A stretch of DNA of 64,000 nucleotides from NCBI GenBank assembly GCA_035263865.1, contig DATFQX010000052.1:1-64000 (forward strand), given 5' to 3'. The notes beneath the pieces were generated by a model. It did no database searches. It saw nothing but the letters and a program-made list of their open reading frames with translations, and was not told where the DNA came from. This document shows, piece after piece, positions 1 to 8,862 of the stretch (positions within the stretch are counted from its first letter, which is position 1; the number at the start of each line of letters is the position of its first letter). This DNA is from VAZQ01 sp035263865. Lineage in GTDB: Bacteria > Pseudomonadota > Alphaproteobacteria > Rhizobiales > Xanthobacteraceae. The position numbers and the translations under genes were made by a program.

Positions 1-27
1 GCACTTCTGCCCCCTCACTGCGACGCA

Positions 28-1404
28 ATGCCCTCGCTCGCCCAACTCACAGCTCATCTGGCCCGTGGCGGGAAAAGCCGCGGCCTGGTCGAGCAATGCT
101 TGGCGCGCATCACGGATCAATCTGGAGAAGGGCGGCGCGTCCTTCTCAAGGTTCATGCTGAGCCAGCGCTCGCAGCAGCAGATTATTACGACCGCCTGCG
201 TGCGCGCGGTCCGGCACCTTCCCCGTTCGCCGGCATTCCGCTCTCCATCAAGGATCTATTCGACATTGCCGGCGACGTGACGACCGCCGGTTCGGTCGTA
301 CTGAAAGATGAGCCGGCGGCCAAGCAGGACGCGCCCGCGGTGGCGCACTTGCGGGCGGCTGGTTTCATTCCGATCGGGCGCACCAATATGACCGAGTTCG
401 CTTTCTCCGGACTTGGCATCAATCCGCACTATGACACTCCGCTCAATTCCTACGAGCGGCGGGCAGGGCGCATTCCCGGCGGCTCGTCCTCGGGCGCCGC
501 GGTATCGGTCACCGACGGCATGGCCTTCGGCGCGCTCGGCACCGATACCGGTGGCTCATGCCGCATTCCGGCGGCGTTATGCGGCATCGTCGGATTCAAG
601 CCGACGGCGCATCGGATTCCGAGGGGAGGCGTCTTTCCGCTTTCGACTTCGCTCGATTCGATCGGACCGCTGGCAGGAACCGTTGCATGCTGCGCCGCCC
701 TCGATGCCGCTCTCGTCGGCGAGCCTATATCCGATCTTCCGCCGTTCCCGCTCGCCGGACTGCGAATGGCGCTGCCGCAGACGATGGTGCTCGAGAATGT
801 CGAGCCCGCCGTGGCGCGCGCCTTCGAGGCCGCTCTCTCCGCGCTGCGTAAAGCGGGCGCGCGGATCGACGATATCGCGCTGCGCGAATTGACGGAGCTC
901 CCGCAGATCAATGCCAAGGGCGGATTGGCCGCTGCCGAGGCCTACGCGATTCATCGCCGGCTGATCGCTAAAGCCGATAAAATGTACGATCCGCGCGTAC
1001 TCAGCCGGATCCTGCGGGGGCAAGAGCAAGACGCCGCCGACTATATCGATCTGGTGAACGCCCGGGCCGATTTCATCCGTCGGGTGGACGCGATCACAGC
1101 CCCCTATGATGCGCTGGTGATGCCGACCGTTCCCGTGACCGCGCCGCGGCTCACCGAACTTAGCGAAGATGCCGCTTATCGCAGCGCTAATTTTCTCGTC
1201 CTGCGCAATCCCTCGATTGCAAATTTTCTTGACCGCTGCTCGATCTCGATCCCATGTCACCGCGCCGGCGACGCGCCGGTCGGCATTATGTTGATCGGCG
1301 AGCACGGTGATGACCGTCGCTTGCTGTCAATCGCCGCGGCAATCGAGGCTGTGGTGTCGCCGCAGTTGGCATCTGCGGCAGCCAGTACGAATCCGTTACA
1401 ATAG
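28..1404 (+). CDS. Amidase-signature family amidohydrolase
   Basis: A 458-residue cytoplasmic hydrolase expected to cleave an amide (C-N) bond; the substrate cannot be told from sequence. The family's Ser-cisSer-Lys triad is visible: Lys75 in SIKD, Ser153 in the GGSSSG stretch and nucleophile Ser177 in GTDTGGS, 24 residues later as in known members. The length fits stand-alone amidases and GatA, but no gatB or gatC lies nearby, so a catabolic amidase is more likely than the tRNA amidotransferase subunit. The ATG is preceded by only 27 bases of window, so its upstream context is unknown. The acyl-CoA dehydrogenase starts 28 bp downstream on the same strand, suggesting co-transcription and conversion of an amide to an acid that is then oxidised as a CoA ester (inference). 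Confidence 0.9.
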   Translation: MPSLAQLTAHLARGGKSRGLVEQCLARITDQSGEGRRVLLKVHAEPALAAADYYDRLRARGPAPSPFAGIPLSIKDLFDIAGDVTTAGSVVLKDEPAAKQDAPAVAHLRAAGFIPIGRTNMTEFAFSGLGINPHYDTPLNSYERRAGRIPGGSSSGAAVSVTDGMAFGALGTDTGGSCRIPAALCGIVGFKPTAHRIPRGGVFPLSTSLDSIGPLAGTVACCAALDAALVGEPISDLPPFPLAGLRMALPQTMVLENVEPAVARAFEAALSALRKAGARIDDIALRELTELPQINAKGGLAAAEAYAIHRRLIAKADKMYDPRVLSRILRGQEQDAADYIDLVNARADFIRRVDAITAPYDALVMPTVPVTAPRLTELSEDAAYRSANFLVLRNPSIANFLDRCSISIPCHRAGDAPVGIMLIGEHGDDRRLLSIAAAIEAVVSPQLASAAASTNPLQ

Positions 1405-1432
1405 GAACGGCGGGGAGCGGCGAGGTCGGACA

Positions 1433-2599
1433 ATGGATTTTTCATTGAGCCCGGAGCAGCAGCAAATCCGGGACGAAGTCCGCAAGCTCTGCCTCCAATT
1501 CGACGACGCCTATTGGCTGGAAAAGGATCGCAGCGGCGAGTTTCCGCACGAGCTGCATGCGGCGCTCGCCGCGGCGGGCTGGCTCGGCATCGCCATGCCG
1601 GAAGCCTATGGCGGAGCTGGCCTGGGCGTCACGGAAGCCGCAATCATGATGCAAGCCATTGCCGAATCCGGCGCGGCCATGACCGGCGCGTCGGCGGTTC
1701 ACATCAACATCTTCGGCGTCCAACCCGTCGTTGTGTTCGGCAGCGACGAGCAAAAGCGCCGCATGCTGCCGCCGCTAATCGCCGGCAAGGACAAGGCCTG
1801 CTTTGCCGTGACCGAGCCTGATGCCGGGCTTGACACGACGGCCATCAAAGTGCGCGCCGAGCGGCGCGGCGGCAATTATGTCTTATCCGGGCAGAAGATC
1901 TGGACCTCCACGGCCCAGGTCGCCAACAAGATTCTCATCCTTGCCCGTACCACCCCGCTGGAGAGCGTCCAGCGCAGGACTGAGGGGTTGAGCTTGTTCT
2001 ACACCGATCTCGACCGCACTCGCGCGGCGGTGCGCGTGATCGATAAGATGGGCCGCCACGCCGTCGATTCGAACGAGATATTTTTCGATGGGATGGTGAT
2101 CCCCGCCGCCGATCGCATCGGCGCGGAGGGCGACGGCTTCCGCTCGATCCTGCACGGTATGAATCCGGAGCGCATCCTGGTCGCCGCAGAGGCGGTCGGC
2201 ATCGGGCTCGCGGCGTTGCGCAAAGCCGCGCTCTACGCGCGCGAGCGTGTGGTCTTTCGCCGGCCGATCGGTCAGAATCAGGCGATCGCCCACCCGCTCG
2301 CGCGATGCTGGATGGAGCTCGAAGCAGCCAACCTGATGGTGATGAAAGCGGCGGCCCTCTATGATCGCAACTTGGACTGTGGGGCCGAGGCCAATGCCGC
2401 CAAATATCTGGCAGCGGAGGCCGCATTCCATGCCTGCGAGACCGCCGTCCTCACGCACGGCGGCATGGGTTATTCCAAGGAATTCCACGTCGAACGCTAT
2501 CTGCGTGAGGTGATGATCCCGCGCATCGCGCCGATTACGCCACACATGATCCTCAATTTCATTGCAGAGAAGATTCTAGGGCTGCCCAAGTCCTATTGA
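1433..2599 (+). CDS. Acyl-CoA dehydrogenase
   Basis: A 388-residue flavoprotein of the acyl-CoA dehydrogenase family, which introduces an alpha,beta double bond into acyl-CoA and passes electrons to ETF. The N-terminal helical domain begins at MDFSLSPEQQQ, the FAD-contacting stretch CFAVTEPDAGLDTT is near residue 130, GQKIWTST near 155, and the C-terminal helical domain contains THGGMGYSKEF. The frame is open further upstream into the amidase, but the family start matches the ATG at 1433. The position that carries the catalytic Glu in the YEGT motif of classical members reads APIT here, as in some other subgroups, so the base may lie elsewhere. Likely cytoplasmic and co-transcribed with the amidase. 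Confidence 0.92.
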   Translation: MDFSLSPEQQQIRDEVRKLCLQFDDAYWLEKDRSGEFPHELHAALAAAGWLGIAMPEAYGGAGLGVTEAAIMMQAIAESGAAMTGASAVHINIFGVQPVVVFGSDEQKRRMLPPLIAGKDKACFAVTEPDAGLDTTAIKVRAERRGGNYVLSGQKIWTSTAQVANKILILARTTPLESVQRRTEGLSLFYTDLDRTRAAVRVIDKMGRHAVDSNEIFFDGMVIPAADRIGAEGDGFRSILHGMNPERILVAAEAVGIGLAALRKAALYARERVVFRRPIGQNQAIAHPLARCWMELEAANLMVMKAAALYDRNLDCGAEANAAKYLAAEAAFHACETAVLTHGGMGYSKEFHVERYLREVMIPRIAPITPHMILNFIAEKILGLPKSY

Positions 2600-2634
2600 G
2601 ACGCGCGGGCGCCTAGGGGACCGGGGTACGTTTG

Positions 2635-3543
2635 ATGGCCTTCCTCCGCAACGTTGGAACGGTTGCCACCGTGATCGCTGCCCTCGTCGTGTGCCCAGGC
2701 GCATGGCATTCCGGCTGGGCCGGTCCCGCCAGCGGTGCTAACAAGAAAGCGCCCATTTCGGCTTGCGATCGGGCCGCGTTCCGGACGGTCGTGGATGTCG
2801 GGCACACGGCGGAATCGCCCGGCGCCACCAGTGCGCGCGGCGTTTACGAATATGAATTCAACCTGCAGCTGGCGCGAGTGATCGAGCAAAAGCTGCGCGA
2901 CGCAGGCTTTGCCAAGACCATCTTGCTCGTCACCGACGGGCCCGCCAGGAAAAGCCTCTTCCGCCGCGTGGCGCGTGCCAATGCTGCGTCGGCAGATCTC
3001 TTCCTCTCGATCCATCACGACTCGGTGCCGGATTCATTTCTCGAATCATGGGAGTACCAAGGCGAGGAGCATCAGTTCAGTGACCGCTTCAAGGGCCATT
3101 CCATCTTCTTCTCGATCGACAATGCCGATCCCGACGGCAGCCTCGAGTTCGGCAGGCTGCTCGGCGATCAGCTGCAATCGCGCGCACTCCAGTACACCCC
3201 GCACTACATCGAAAAGTTCATGGGCCATCGGCAAAGGCTGCTGATCGATGCCAAAGTGGGCGTTTACCGATACGACCAACTGATCGTGCTGAAGTCGACC
3301 CACATGCCCGCCGTGCTGCTCGAGGCGGGTTCGATCATCAACCGCGACGAGGAATTGACGATGGGCTCATCGCAGCGCCAATCGCTCATCGCCGCGGCCG
3401 TGCTCGAGGCCGTCGATGGTTTTTGCGCGGTCCGAAAGCCGCGCAACCTCGATCGCGCCGCTCGTCCGCCGGCCGCTGCCGACAAGCAAACACTCTCTCC
3501 CGACACTGCAGCCCAGCCGGCGAACTCAGCTAAGGCGAGATAA
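2635..3543 (+). CDS. N-acetylmuramoyl-L-alanine amidase (Amidase_3 type)
   Basis: A 302-residue exported zinc hydrolase expected to cut the bond between N-acetylmuramic acid and the stem peptide of peptidoglycan. An N-terminal hydrophobic segment (residues 3-25) looks like a signal peptide. Zinc-site residues are recognisable: His57 in VVDVGH, Glu72 or Glu74 in VYEYEFN, His127/128 in SIHHDS and catalytic Glu230 in LLEAGS. The C-terminal 35 residues are Ala/Pro-rich and probably disordered. A TTG one codon earlier (2632) is an equally placed start; the ATG is preferred. It sits 35 bp after the dehydrogenase but is a cell-wall gene, so the shared operon may be accidental. Confidence 0.85.
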   Translation: MAFLRNVGTVATVIAALVVCPGAWHSGWAGPASGANKKAPISACDRAAFRTVVDVGHTAESPGATSARGVYEYEFNLQLARVIEQKLRDAGFAKTILLVTDGPARKSLFRRVARANAASADLFLSIHHDSVPDSFLESWEYQGEEHQFSDRFKGHSIFFSIDNADPDGSLEFGRLLGDQLQSRALQYTPHYIEKFMGHRQRLLIDAKVGVYRYDQLIVLKSTHMPAVLLEAGSIINRDEELTMGSSQRQSLIAAAVLEAVDGFCAVRKPRNLDRAARPPAAADKQTLSPDTAAQPANSAKAR

Positions 3544-3666
3544 ATTCCTGAGCGCGCCGAGCGCTGTTCAAAGAGCGGGGCCGAGATTGTCGCCCGCGCT
3601 GATTCCATTTCGCGCAAACGTGCTCTAGAACGGTCTCCCATCCGACCTCGCCGTTGGGAGGCGCTC

Positions 3667-4671
3667 ATGAGTATTCCGAAGCCGGTCTATAACCCGCCGT
3701 TCACCGTCACGCGCGCCAGTCATTCGGTGCTCACCGTCAAGGATCTGGCGGCGAGCCGGCGCTTCTACGTCGATCTCATCGGCTTCATCGTCAGCGACGA
3801 AGATAAGGACACGCTTTATCTGCGCGGCGTCGCCGAGGCATGTCACCACAGCCTCGTGCTCAAGCGCGCGAGCGGCGAACCGCAGGCGGAGCGGGTAGGG
3901 ATGCGCGTGTTCAGCGAAGAAGATTTGGACAAGGCCAAGGTATTCTTTGACCGAGCCGGTCTACCGACGAAATGGGTCGAGGTGCCGCATCAAGGGCGCA
4001 CGCTGCATGTGTCGGACCAAAGCGGTGTTCCGATCGAGTTCTGCGCGACCATGGAGGTGAAGCCGCGGCTCGTCGTCGCCTTCGAGCACCACCACGGCGC
4101 GGTGCCGCAACGGATCGACCATTTCCAGCTGCTGGTGCCCGATGTGCAGAAGGCCTGCGAGTTCTGGATGAGCATCGGTTTTAGGCTCTCTGAATACATC
4201 TCGCCCGATGGAACAGACGACCTGCTGTTCGTCTTCTTGCAACGCAAAGGCAATCCGCACGACATCGTTTTTGCGCCCGGGGACGGGCCGCGGCTCCATC
4301 ACGCGGCGTTCTCGATCCCGGAATCCTATCACTTCTTCTACGTCTGCGATCTTGCCGGCGAGATGGGCTTTGCTGCCAATATCGAGTTCGGCCCGGGCCG
4401 CCATGGTCCCGGCCATGCGCTCTTCGTCTACATGCGCGATCCGGACGGACACCGCATCGAATTGTTCAATACCCACTACCAGGTCATGGATATCGAGAAC
4501 GAGCCGGTGCGCTGGGACGCAAGCCGCGCGATGCAACGTCGCTGGCAATTGCCGGCACGAGCGCAATGGTTCGTGGAGGCCAGCCGTTTTGCGGGGGTTG
4601 CGCCGCGCGCGCCCGCGCGCAAAGGCGAGCCAATGAGTCTGGAAAAATTCATCGCCGCTGGCATGCGGTGA
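3667..4671 (+). CDS. Extradiol ring-cleavage dioxygenase (VOC superfamily)
   Basis: A 334-residue type I extradiol dioxygenase, with two tandem vicinal-oxygen-chelate modules (about residues 14-135 and 148-275). Candidate Fe(II) ligands in the second module are His152 in RIDHF, His211/212 in RLHHAAF and Glu265 in HRIELF, with His198 in NPHD at the usual acid-base position. Spacing resembles homoprotocatechuate or catechol 2,3-dioxygenases, and the final segment after residue 275 resembles HpaD-like proteins. It should open a catecholic ring next to one hydroxyl in the cytoplasm. Downstream aldehyde dehydrogenase or hydrolase genes of a meta-cleavage pathway are not adjacent. The exact catechol is unknown. 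Confidence 0.88.
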   Translation: MSIPKPVYNPPFTVTRASHSVLTVKDLAASRRFYVDLIGFIVSDEDKDTLYLRGVAEACHHSLVLKRASGEPQAERVGMRVFSEEDLDKAKVFFDRAGLPTKWVEVPHQGRTLHVSDQSGVPIEFCATMEVKPRLVVAFEHHHGAVPQRIDHFQLLVPDVQKACEFWMSIGFRLSEYISPDGTDDLLFVFLQRKGNPHDIVFAPGDGPRLHHAAFSIPESYHFFYVCDLAGEMGFAANIEFGPGRHGPGHALFVYMRDPDGHRIELFNTHYQVMDIENEPVRWDASRAMQRRWQLPARAQWFVEASRFAGVAPRAPARKGEPMSLEKFIAAGMR

Positions 4672-4721
4672 AGAAAACAGACCTTGAGGTGTTCGACCGA
4701 TCGCACCGCGTTCTCGCTGCA

Positions 4722-4819
4722 CTCCCCTCTCCCCTGCGGGGAGAGGGTTGGGGTGAGGGGGCTGGATCTGTTGACAGACCTTAGCACCTCACCCCATCCC
4801 TCTCCCTATGGGGAGGGAG
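4722..4819. repeat. Palindromic intergenic repeat (paired hairpins)
   Basis: Between the convergent dioxygenase and Bug genes. The first unit has a perfect 8-bp stem CTCTCCCC / GGGGAGAG around TGC (4727-4745) followed by TTGGGGTGAGGGG. The second is a degenerate inverted copy (about 4788-4819): CCTCACCC pairs with GGGTGAGG at 4751-4758, and CTCCC/GGGAG forms another short stem. Such C/G-rich palindromes are common interspersed elements in proteobacterial genomes. It could also help end transcription from both sides, but there is no clear T-run. Confidence 0.75.
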
Positions 4820-4860
4820 CCCATCGAGTTCGTTGCGGCGATATCAGTTGAATTTCACTG

Positions 4861-5886
4861 TCACTGCCCCAACAATCCGGCGTCCGCCGCTGCGACATCC
4901 CAGAGCTTGGCGTCTTCTTTGATCATGGCGGCGAACTCTTCCGGCGTGTTGGCGATACTCTCGAGCCCGTTCTCGTCAAGCACCTGCTGCACGTCCGCGG
5001 AGTTGAGGATTTGCACGACCTCCTCGTGCAAGCGCGCGGTGATGGCGGCCGGCAGCTTTGGCGGCCCGAGCAAGCCGATCCAGGTGCGCCCGGGCACAAA
5101 GCGCGGCATCTCCTCGGCGACGGTGGGTATGTCCGGCAGCTTCGCGTAGCGCTTGGTGTCGAACACCGTCAACAGGCGCAGCGGCCCACGCTGGATGTGC
5201 GGCAGTGCCGCTGCCAGGCTGACGATTGCGGTGGGAACGTGGCCGCCCAAAACGTCGTTGAGCGCCGGCGCCACGCCCTTGTAGGGAATGTTGAGCATCT
5301 CGATGCTGGCGATCCGATTGAGGACTTGCCCGTAGAGATGATGCGCGGTGCCGATGCCGCCGCTGGCATAGGATACTTCGCGCGGGTGCTTGCGCACGAA
5401 CTCGACGAAGGCCGTAAGTGAAGCCGCCGTGATGCGGTCGTTGACCACCAGCCCCGCTGGGTTGTTGGCGATCGCGGTGATTGGTGTGAAGTCGTATGCG
5501 ATGTCGAACGAAGCCTTCTTGTTCTGAATGCGGTCGATCGTTTGCGCGAGCGCGATGACGACGCCGATGGTGGTGCCGTCGGGCGCGGCACGCCTGAGCA
5601 TACCCATGCCGATTGCGCCGGACGCGCCACCTTGATTTTCGATGACCACCGGTCGGCGCAGGCTTTCGCTCAACTTCTGTCCGATCAGCCGCGCGGTGAT
5701 ATCGCCCGCTGCACCGGGAGGACTAGGCACGATGATGCGGATGGCGCGCGCTGGAAACTCCTGCGCAATCGCGGCGAGAGGCAGCAGTGTGAAAGCGGCG
5801 AGAAGCAACACGTAGCGTGGACAAAGGCGCGAAACCCCGCGCCTGCACGTCCGTGCGGCGTCTTTGCCGACCCTAGAGAGCCTCAC
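4861..5886 (-). CDS. Bug/TctC-family tripartite tricarboxylate receptor
   Basis: A 341-residue periplasmic solute receptor of the Bug (TctC) family, which normally captures carboxylates for a TctAB permease. A long basic N-region is followed by a hydrophobic signal core (YVLLLAAFTLLPLAAIAQ); the mature part starts EFPARAIRIIVPSPPGAAGD, the usual first loop, and has IENQGGASGAIG near residue 85. The GTG start overlaps the ubiD stop by four bases (GTGA) with GAGGGA just upstream, so translation is probably coupled. Position as last gene of the crotonase-UbiD operon suggests it delivers the substrate of that pathway. No TctA or TctB gene is nearby. Confidence 0.9.
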   Translation of the reverse strand: MRLSRVGKDAARTCRRGVSRLCPRYVLLLAAFTLLPLAAIAQEFPARAIRIIVPSPPGAAGDITARLIGQKLSESLRRPVVIENQGGASGAIGMGMLRRAAPDGTTIGVVIALAQTIDRIQNKKASFDIAYDFTPITAIANNPAGLVVNDRITAASLTAFVEFVRKHPREVSYASGGIGTAHHLYGQVLNRIASIEMLNIPYKGVAPALNDVLGGHVPTAIVSLAAALPHIQRGPLRLLTVFDTKRYAKLPDIPTVAEEMPRFVPGRTWIGLLGPPKLPAAITARLHEEVVQILNSADVQQVLDENGLESIANTPEEFAAMIKEDAKLWDVAAADAGLLGQ

Positions 5887-7487
5887 GTTCCCTCGTTCGG
5901 ATCAGGGTAGAGCTTGCCAACGATGGCGGTCACGCCTGGTTGCGAACGAACGAGGTGATAACGGCCGTCGCGATCGCGCCCCAGCCGCCCCGTCTCCCGC
6001 AGCTCGTCCAGCGCGCAGGCGATCTCGCGTCCATCGTCGCTGCCAATTGCCTCTACGATGTCGGCGTAAAACATCGGCGCGGATGCGAGCGCCTGCTCGA
6101 CGCTTTGAAAGCGAGCAGGTCCGGCGAAGACCTTGGCTGCGCTTCTCGTCAGCGGAATCTCGCCATCCCTGCCGAATGGCTTGGTGCAGTCGAAGCCCGC
6201 CTTCGCCCCCGTGCGCCGACCGTTAAGTGAGGGATCCATAGTCATGCCCCGCATTCCCTGAAGGACCATGAGATCCTGATCGGCTTGAAAGCGCGTGCCG
6301 AGCGCCCACTCGACCTGCCGATCGTCGTGAATATCGATGTCCTCGTCGAATATGTAGATGTGCTTCAGCCGCATAATTCCGCCGAACAGCGCAGCGATGG
6401 CCGCTTTGGCCTCTCCGAGGGCGCGTTGCTTGATGGAGGCGCGCAGCGTGTTGTCGCCGCCTGACATGGCTCGCAGGTAGGCGGCGACTGGCTCGCGCAC
6501 CGTCGCCTTGAGGATCTTCATTGCCTCGGCCTCGGTGCGCATTGCGCTGATCACGGCGCTATCCGTCTGGTCGAGCACGCGCCCGGAGCCGTGCAGGAGC
6601 GTGTGGTGCAGCGCGTCCCGGCGCAGCGTGATCGCGGTGCAATGAAACACCGGATCCATATGGATCGCGCCGTAATAACCCATGTATTCGCCGTAGGGGC
6701 CTTCCGGCTCCGCATAACCGCGCTCGTCGAGATAGCCTTCGAGCGTCATCTCCGCATCAGCCGGTACCAGGATGTCATTGGTGAGGCTCTTGACCACCGG
6801 CGCCGGCTCGCCGCGAAACATCGCGATCAATGCCAGCTCGTCGCCGCCCTGCCGCGTCGTCGCGGCAAAGAAATCGAGCGGATGCGCGCCAACCGTAAAG
6901 GTGATCGGCAAGCGTTCGCCGCGTGCCACGCATGCCGTGTAAATGCGCTTGAGGTCGGAGGGGGCAGTTACGTTCGTTCCGGTCTCGTACCGGTTGCGCA
7001 AGCTCAAGCGCCGGCAGCCGACATTCCTTCGTCCGGTCGCTGGATCGATCGTGTAATCGATGGCCGAGCTGAGATAACAGCTGCCGTCGTAGGCGTGTTG
7101 CGGGTGGAAGTGAAGCTTGGTGAGATCGACGTCTTTGCCCGTGATCTTGACTTCGTGCACCGGAGCCTCGCCGGATGCCACCTCCACCACCGGCTGGGGA
7201 TTGGCGAGCCGTCTGAAATACTCCTCGTGGAGCTTGTCCTCGCTGACCTCGAATGCGGCAGCCAAGCGCCTTGGGCTACCGGCGGTCTTCGCAACGATCT
7301 CAAACTGTTCCGGACCCGCTCTTTTGAACAGGACCGCCTTCTCGGTCCCTTCGATAATCGCGCTCAGGGCGGTTAGCGGCACCGGCTCGTCATGGGTCTC
7401 GACCTCATCCATGTCGATCAGCCGCTCGACGAATCGGCGCAGTCGGTATTTGTCCAAATCCACGTTGCGGCTTGGCATCGCTCTCAT
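5883..7487 (-). CDS. UbiD-family decarboxylase
   Basis: A 534-residue prenylated-FMN decarboxylase/carboxylase. The UbiD hallmark EGPYGE is present (the two acidic residues equivalent to Fdc1 Glu277 and Glu282), as is NVGCRR, matching the Asn/Arg site of the family. The metal-binding His found after that motif in classical members is not evident; the region reads TNVTAPSDLKRIY, so this belongs to a variant subgroup. The frame is open to 7655, but the upstream part is out-of-frame crotonase sequence; ATG 7487 (or 7478) lies just after the crotonase stop. Probably acts on an aromatic or unsaturated acid. No ubiX, needed for the cofactor, is in the window. Confidence 0.9.
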   Translation of the reverse strand: MRAMPSRNVDLDKYRLRRFVERLIDMDEVETHDEPVPLTALSAIIEGTEKAVLFKRAGPEQFEIVAKTAGSPRRLAAAFEVSEDKLHEEYFRRLANPQPVVEVASGEAPVHEVKITGKDVDLTKLHFHPQHAYDGSCYLSSAIDYTIDPATGRRNVGCRRLSLRNRYETGTNVTAPSDLKRIYTACVARGERLPITFTVGAHPLDFFAATTRQGGDELALIAMFRGEPAPVVKSLTNDILVPADAEMTLEGYLDERGYAEPEGPYGEYMGYYGAIHMDPVFHCTAITLRRDALHHTLLHGSGRVLDQTDSAVISAMRTEAEAMKILKATVREPVAAYLRAMSGGDNTLRASIKQRALGEAKAAIAALFGGIMRLKHIYIFDEDIDIHDDRQVEWALGTRFQADQDLMVLQGMRGMTMDPSLNGRRTGAKAGFDCTKPFGRDGEIPLTRSAAKVFAGPARFQSVEQALASAPMFYADIVEAIGSDDGREIACALDELRETGRLGRDRDGRYHLVRSQPGVTAIVGKLYPDPNEGT

Positions 7488-7492
7488 GCCTT

Positions 7493-8236
7493 CTATTTGT
7501 GACCGGCAGGCAGCATTTCGCTCGAGGAATTGATCACCGCGTGAATGCTGCGGGCAAATTCGATGGCGCCGGCGACATCCATGTCGAGCGCGGCGCGGGC
7601 ATAGTCCTTGCATCCGACGCGGGCCGGCCGCGGCGCGGCCATGATCTGCTTGCACAGCGCCTCGACTGCCGCCTCGAGTTGCGCCTCGGGAACGACCTCG
7701 CTGACGATGCCGGCCTCAATCGCGCGCTGCGGACCAATGACCGCGGTGGACCAGACCAGATAGGTCATCGCCTTGCGCGGTACGCGATCGACCAGGGCCG
7801 ACATGACCATGGTTGGCATGATGTTGTGCGCCATCTCGGGAACCTGGAACTTGGCGGTATCTGCCGCAAGCGTGATGTCGCAGACCGCGGCAATGGCGCA
7901 GCCGAAACCGAAGGCGCGGCCGCGCACCACGCCGATCACGGGAATTTCGCAGCGACGGAAGGCGCCGTAGCAGTTGAACACCACGTCGTTGCGCCGGCGC
8001 AACTCGAGCGCTTGGGGCGGCGGCCCGGGCGGGCGTTTACCCATCGTCTCGCGGCCGACGCAGAAGTCGTCGCCGGCCCCTCGCAGCACCACGATCTCGG
8101 AGGTCTCGGCGGCACCGAGCAGGAGCTTGGTCAGCTCGACGGCCATGGCGTCCGAGGCGGGGTTCCCGATTTGTGGTCGATTGAGCGTGATTTCCAGGAC
8201 CGGCCCCTTGCGGGCGGTGAGAATGTCGCTGGACAT
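7493..8236 (-). CDS. Enoyl-CoA hydratase/isomerase (crotonase) family protein
   Basis: A 247-residue crotonase-fold enzyme acting on a CoA thioester. The ATG at 8236 has a strong GGGAGG 8 bases upstream. The CoA/oxyanion-hole part is seen in LRGAGDDFCVGRE and GRAFGFGCAIAAVCD. Compared with rat hydratase, the first catalytic Glu (Glu144) is Ala in GCAIA while the second (Glu164) remains in VPEMAH, so hydration is less likely than isomerisation, hydrolysis or another crotonase reaction. First gene of a minus-strand operon, ending 5 bp before ubiD. The divergent thioesterase starts 176 bp away, so promoters for both directions should lie in 8237-8412. Confidence 0.85.
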   Translation of the reverse strand: MSSDILTARKGPVLEITLNRPQIGNPASDAMAVELTKLLLGAAETSEIVVLRGAGDDFCVGRETMGKRPPGPPPQALELRRRNDVVFNCYGAFRRCEIPVIGVVRGRAFGFGCAIAAVCDITLAADTAKFQVPEMAHNIMPTMVMSALVDRVPRKAMTYLVWSTAVIGPQRAIEAGIVSEVVPEAQLEAAVEALCKQIMAAPRPARVGCKDYARAALDMDVAGAIEFARSIHAVINSSSEMLPAGHK

Positions 8237-8412
8237 GCATGGTCCTCCCAAACCCTTTCCGGCGGCGCGGCTGCCGCACGGTAGATGCGATATCTCAATA
8301 AGCAAGAGCGGTTTGCGATACCAGCGAAACCGCTCGCGGGACGCAATGACGAGCCGATGTTACGGCGTGAACTTGAACGGGATACCCGCTCGCCTCTACG
8401 TTGGGATTTGCC

Positions 8413-8814
8413 ATGCCCTCCTCCGACACGCCGGATCGGCCACCCAAAACGGAGCCGGCGCTGCGCGCCATTGCGATGCCGGCCGATGCCAATCCGCACG
8501 GCGACATCTTCGGCGGCTGGTTGCTGTCGCAGATGGATCTCGCAGGCGGCGCAGCCGCAAGACGCCGCGCCAAAGGCCGCACCGCGACGGTAGCGATCAC
8601 TGCCATGACGTTTCATCGGCCAGTTTTTATTGGGGATGAGGTGACCTGCTACGCGGAAATCATCAAAGTCGGACGCACCTCGATCACGGTCAAGGTTGAG
8701 AGCTGGGTGCGGCGCGGCATCGGAGAGGAGCAGATCGCGGTCACCGAGGGCATTTTCACCTATGTCGCTATCGACGAGGATCGCCGTCCATGCCCAGTGC
8801 CGCAGGAAGGTTGA
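8413..8814 (+). CDS. YciA-type acyl-CoA thioesterase (hotdog fold)
   Basis: A 133-residue hotdog thioesterase that hydrolyses acyl-CoA to free acid and CoA in the cytoplasm. The YciA signature ANPHGDIFGGWLLSQMD (residues 26-42) is nearly intact, with Asp42 corresponding to catalytic Asp44 of Haemophilus HI0827; VGRTSITVKVESWV forms the later strand. Family enzymes are broad-specificity hexamers. An in-frame TTG lies 12 bases upstream, but the ATG fits homologues better. It is divergent from the crotonase-UbiD operon and ends 48 bp before asnS. Confidence 0.88.
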   Translation: MPSSDTPDRPPKTEPALRAIAMPADANPHGDIFGGWLLSQMDLAGGAAARRRAKGRTATVAITAMTFHRPVFIGDEVTCYAEIIKVGRTSITVKVESWVRRGIGEEQIAVTEGIFTYVAIDEDRRPCPVPQEG

Positions 8815-8862
8815 TCGGACCGACGGAAGGTTTAAAGGGGTTCGTAAATCGGCAAGGAAGGC

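Noticed and set aside
577..1305. 242-residue minus-strand frame over the amidase
   Set aside because: The plus-strand amidase has the complete catalytic triad; the antisense protein has no recognisable pattern.
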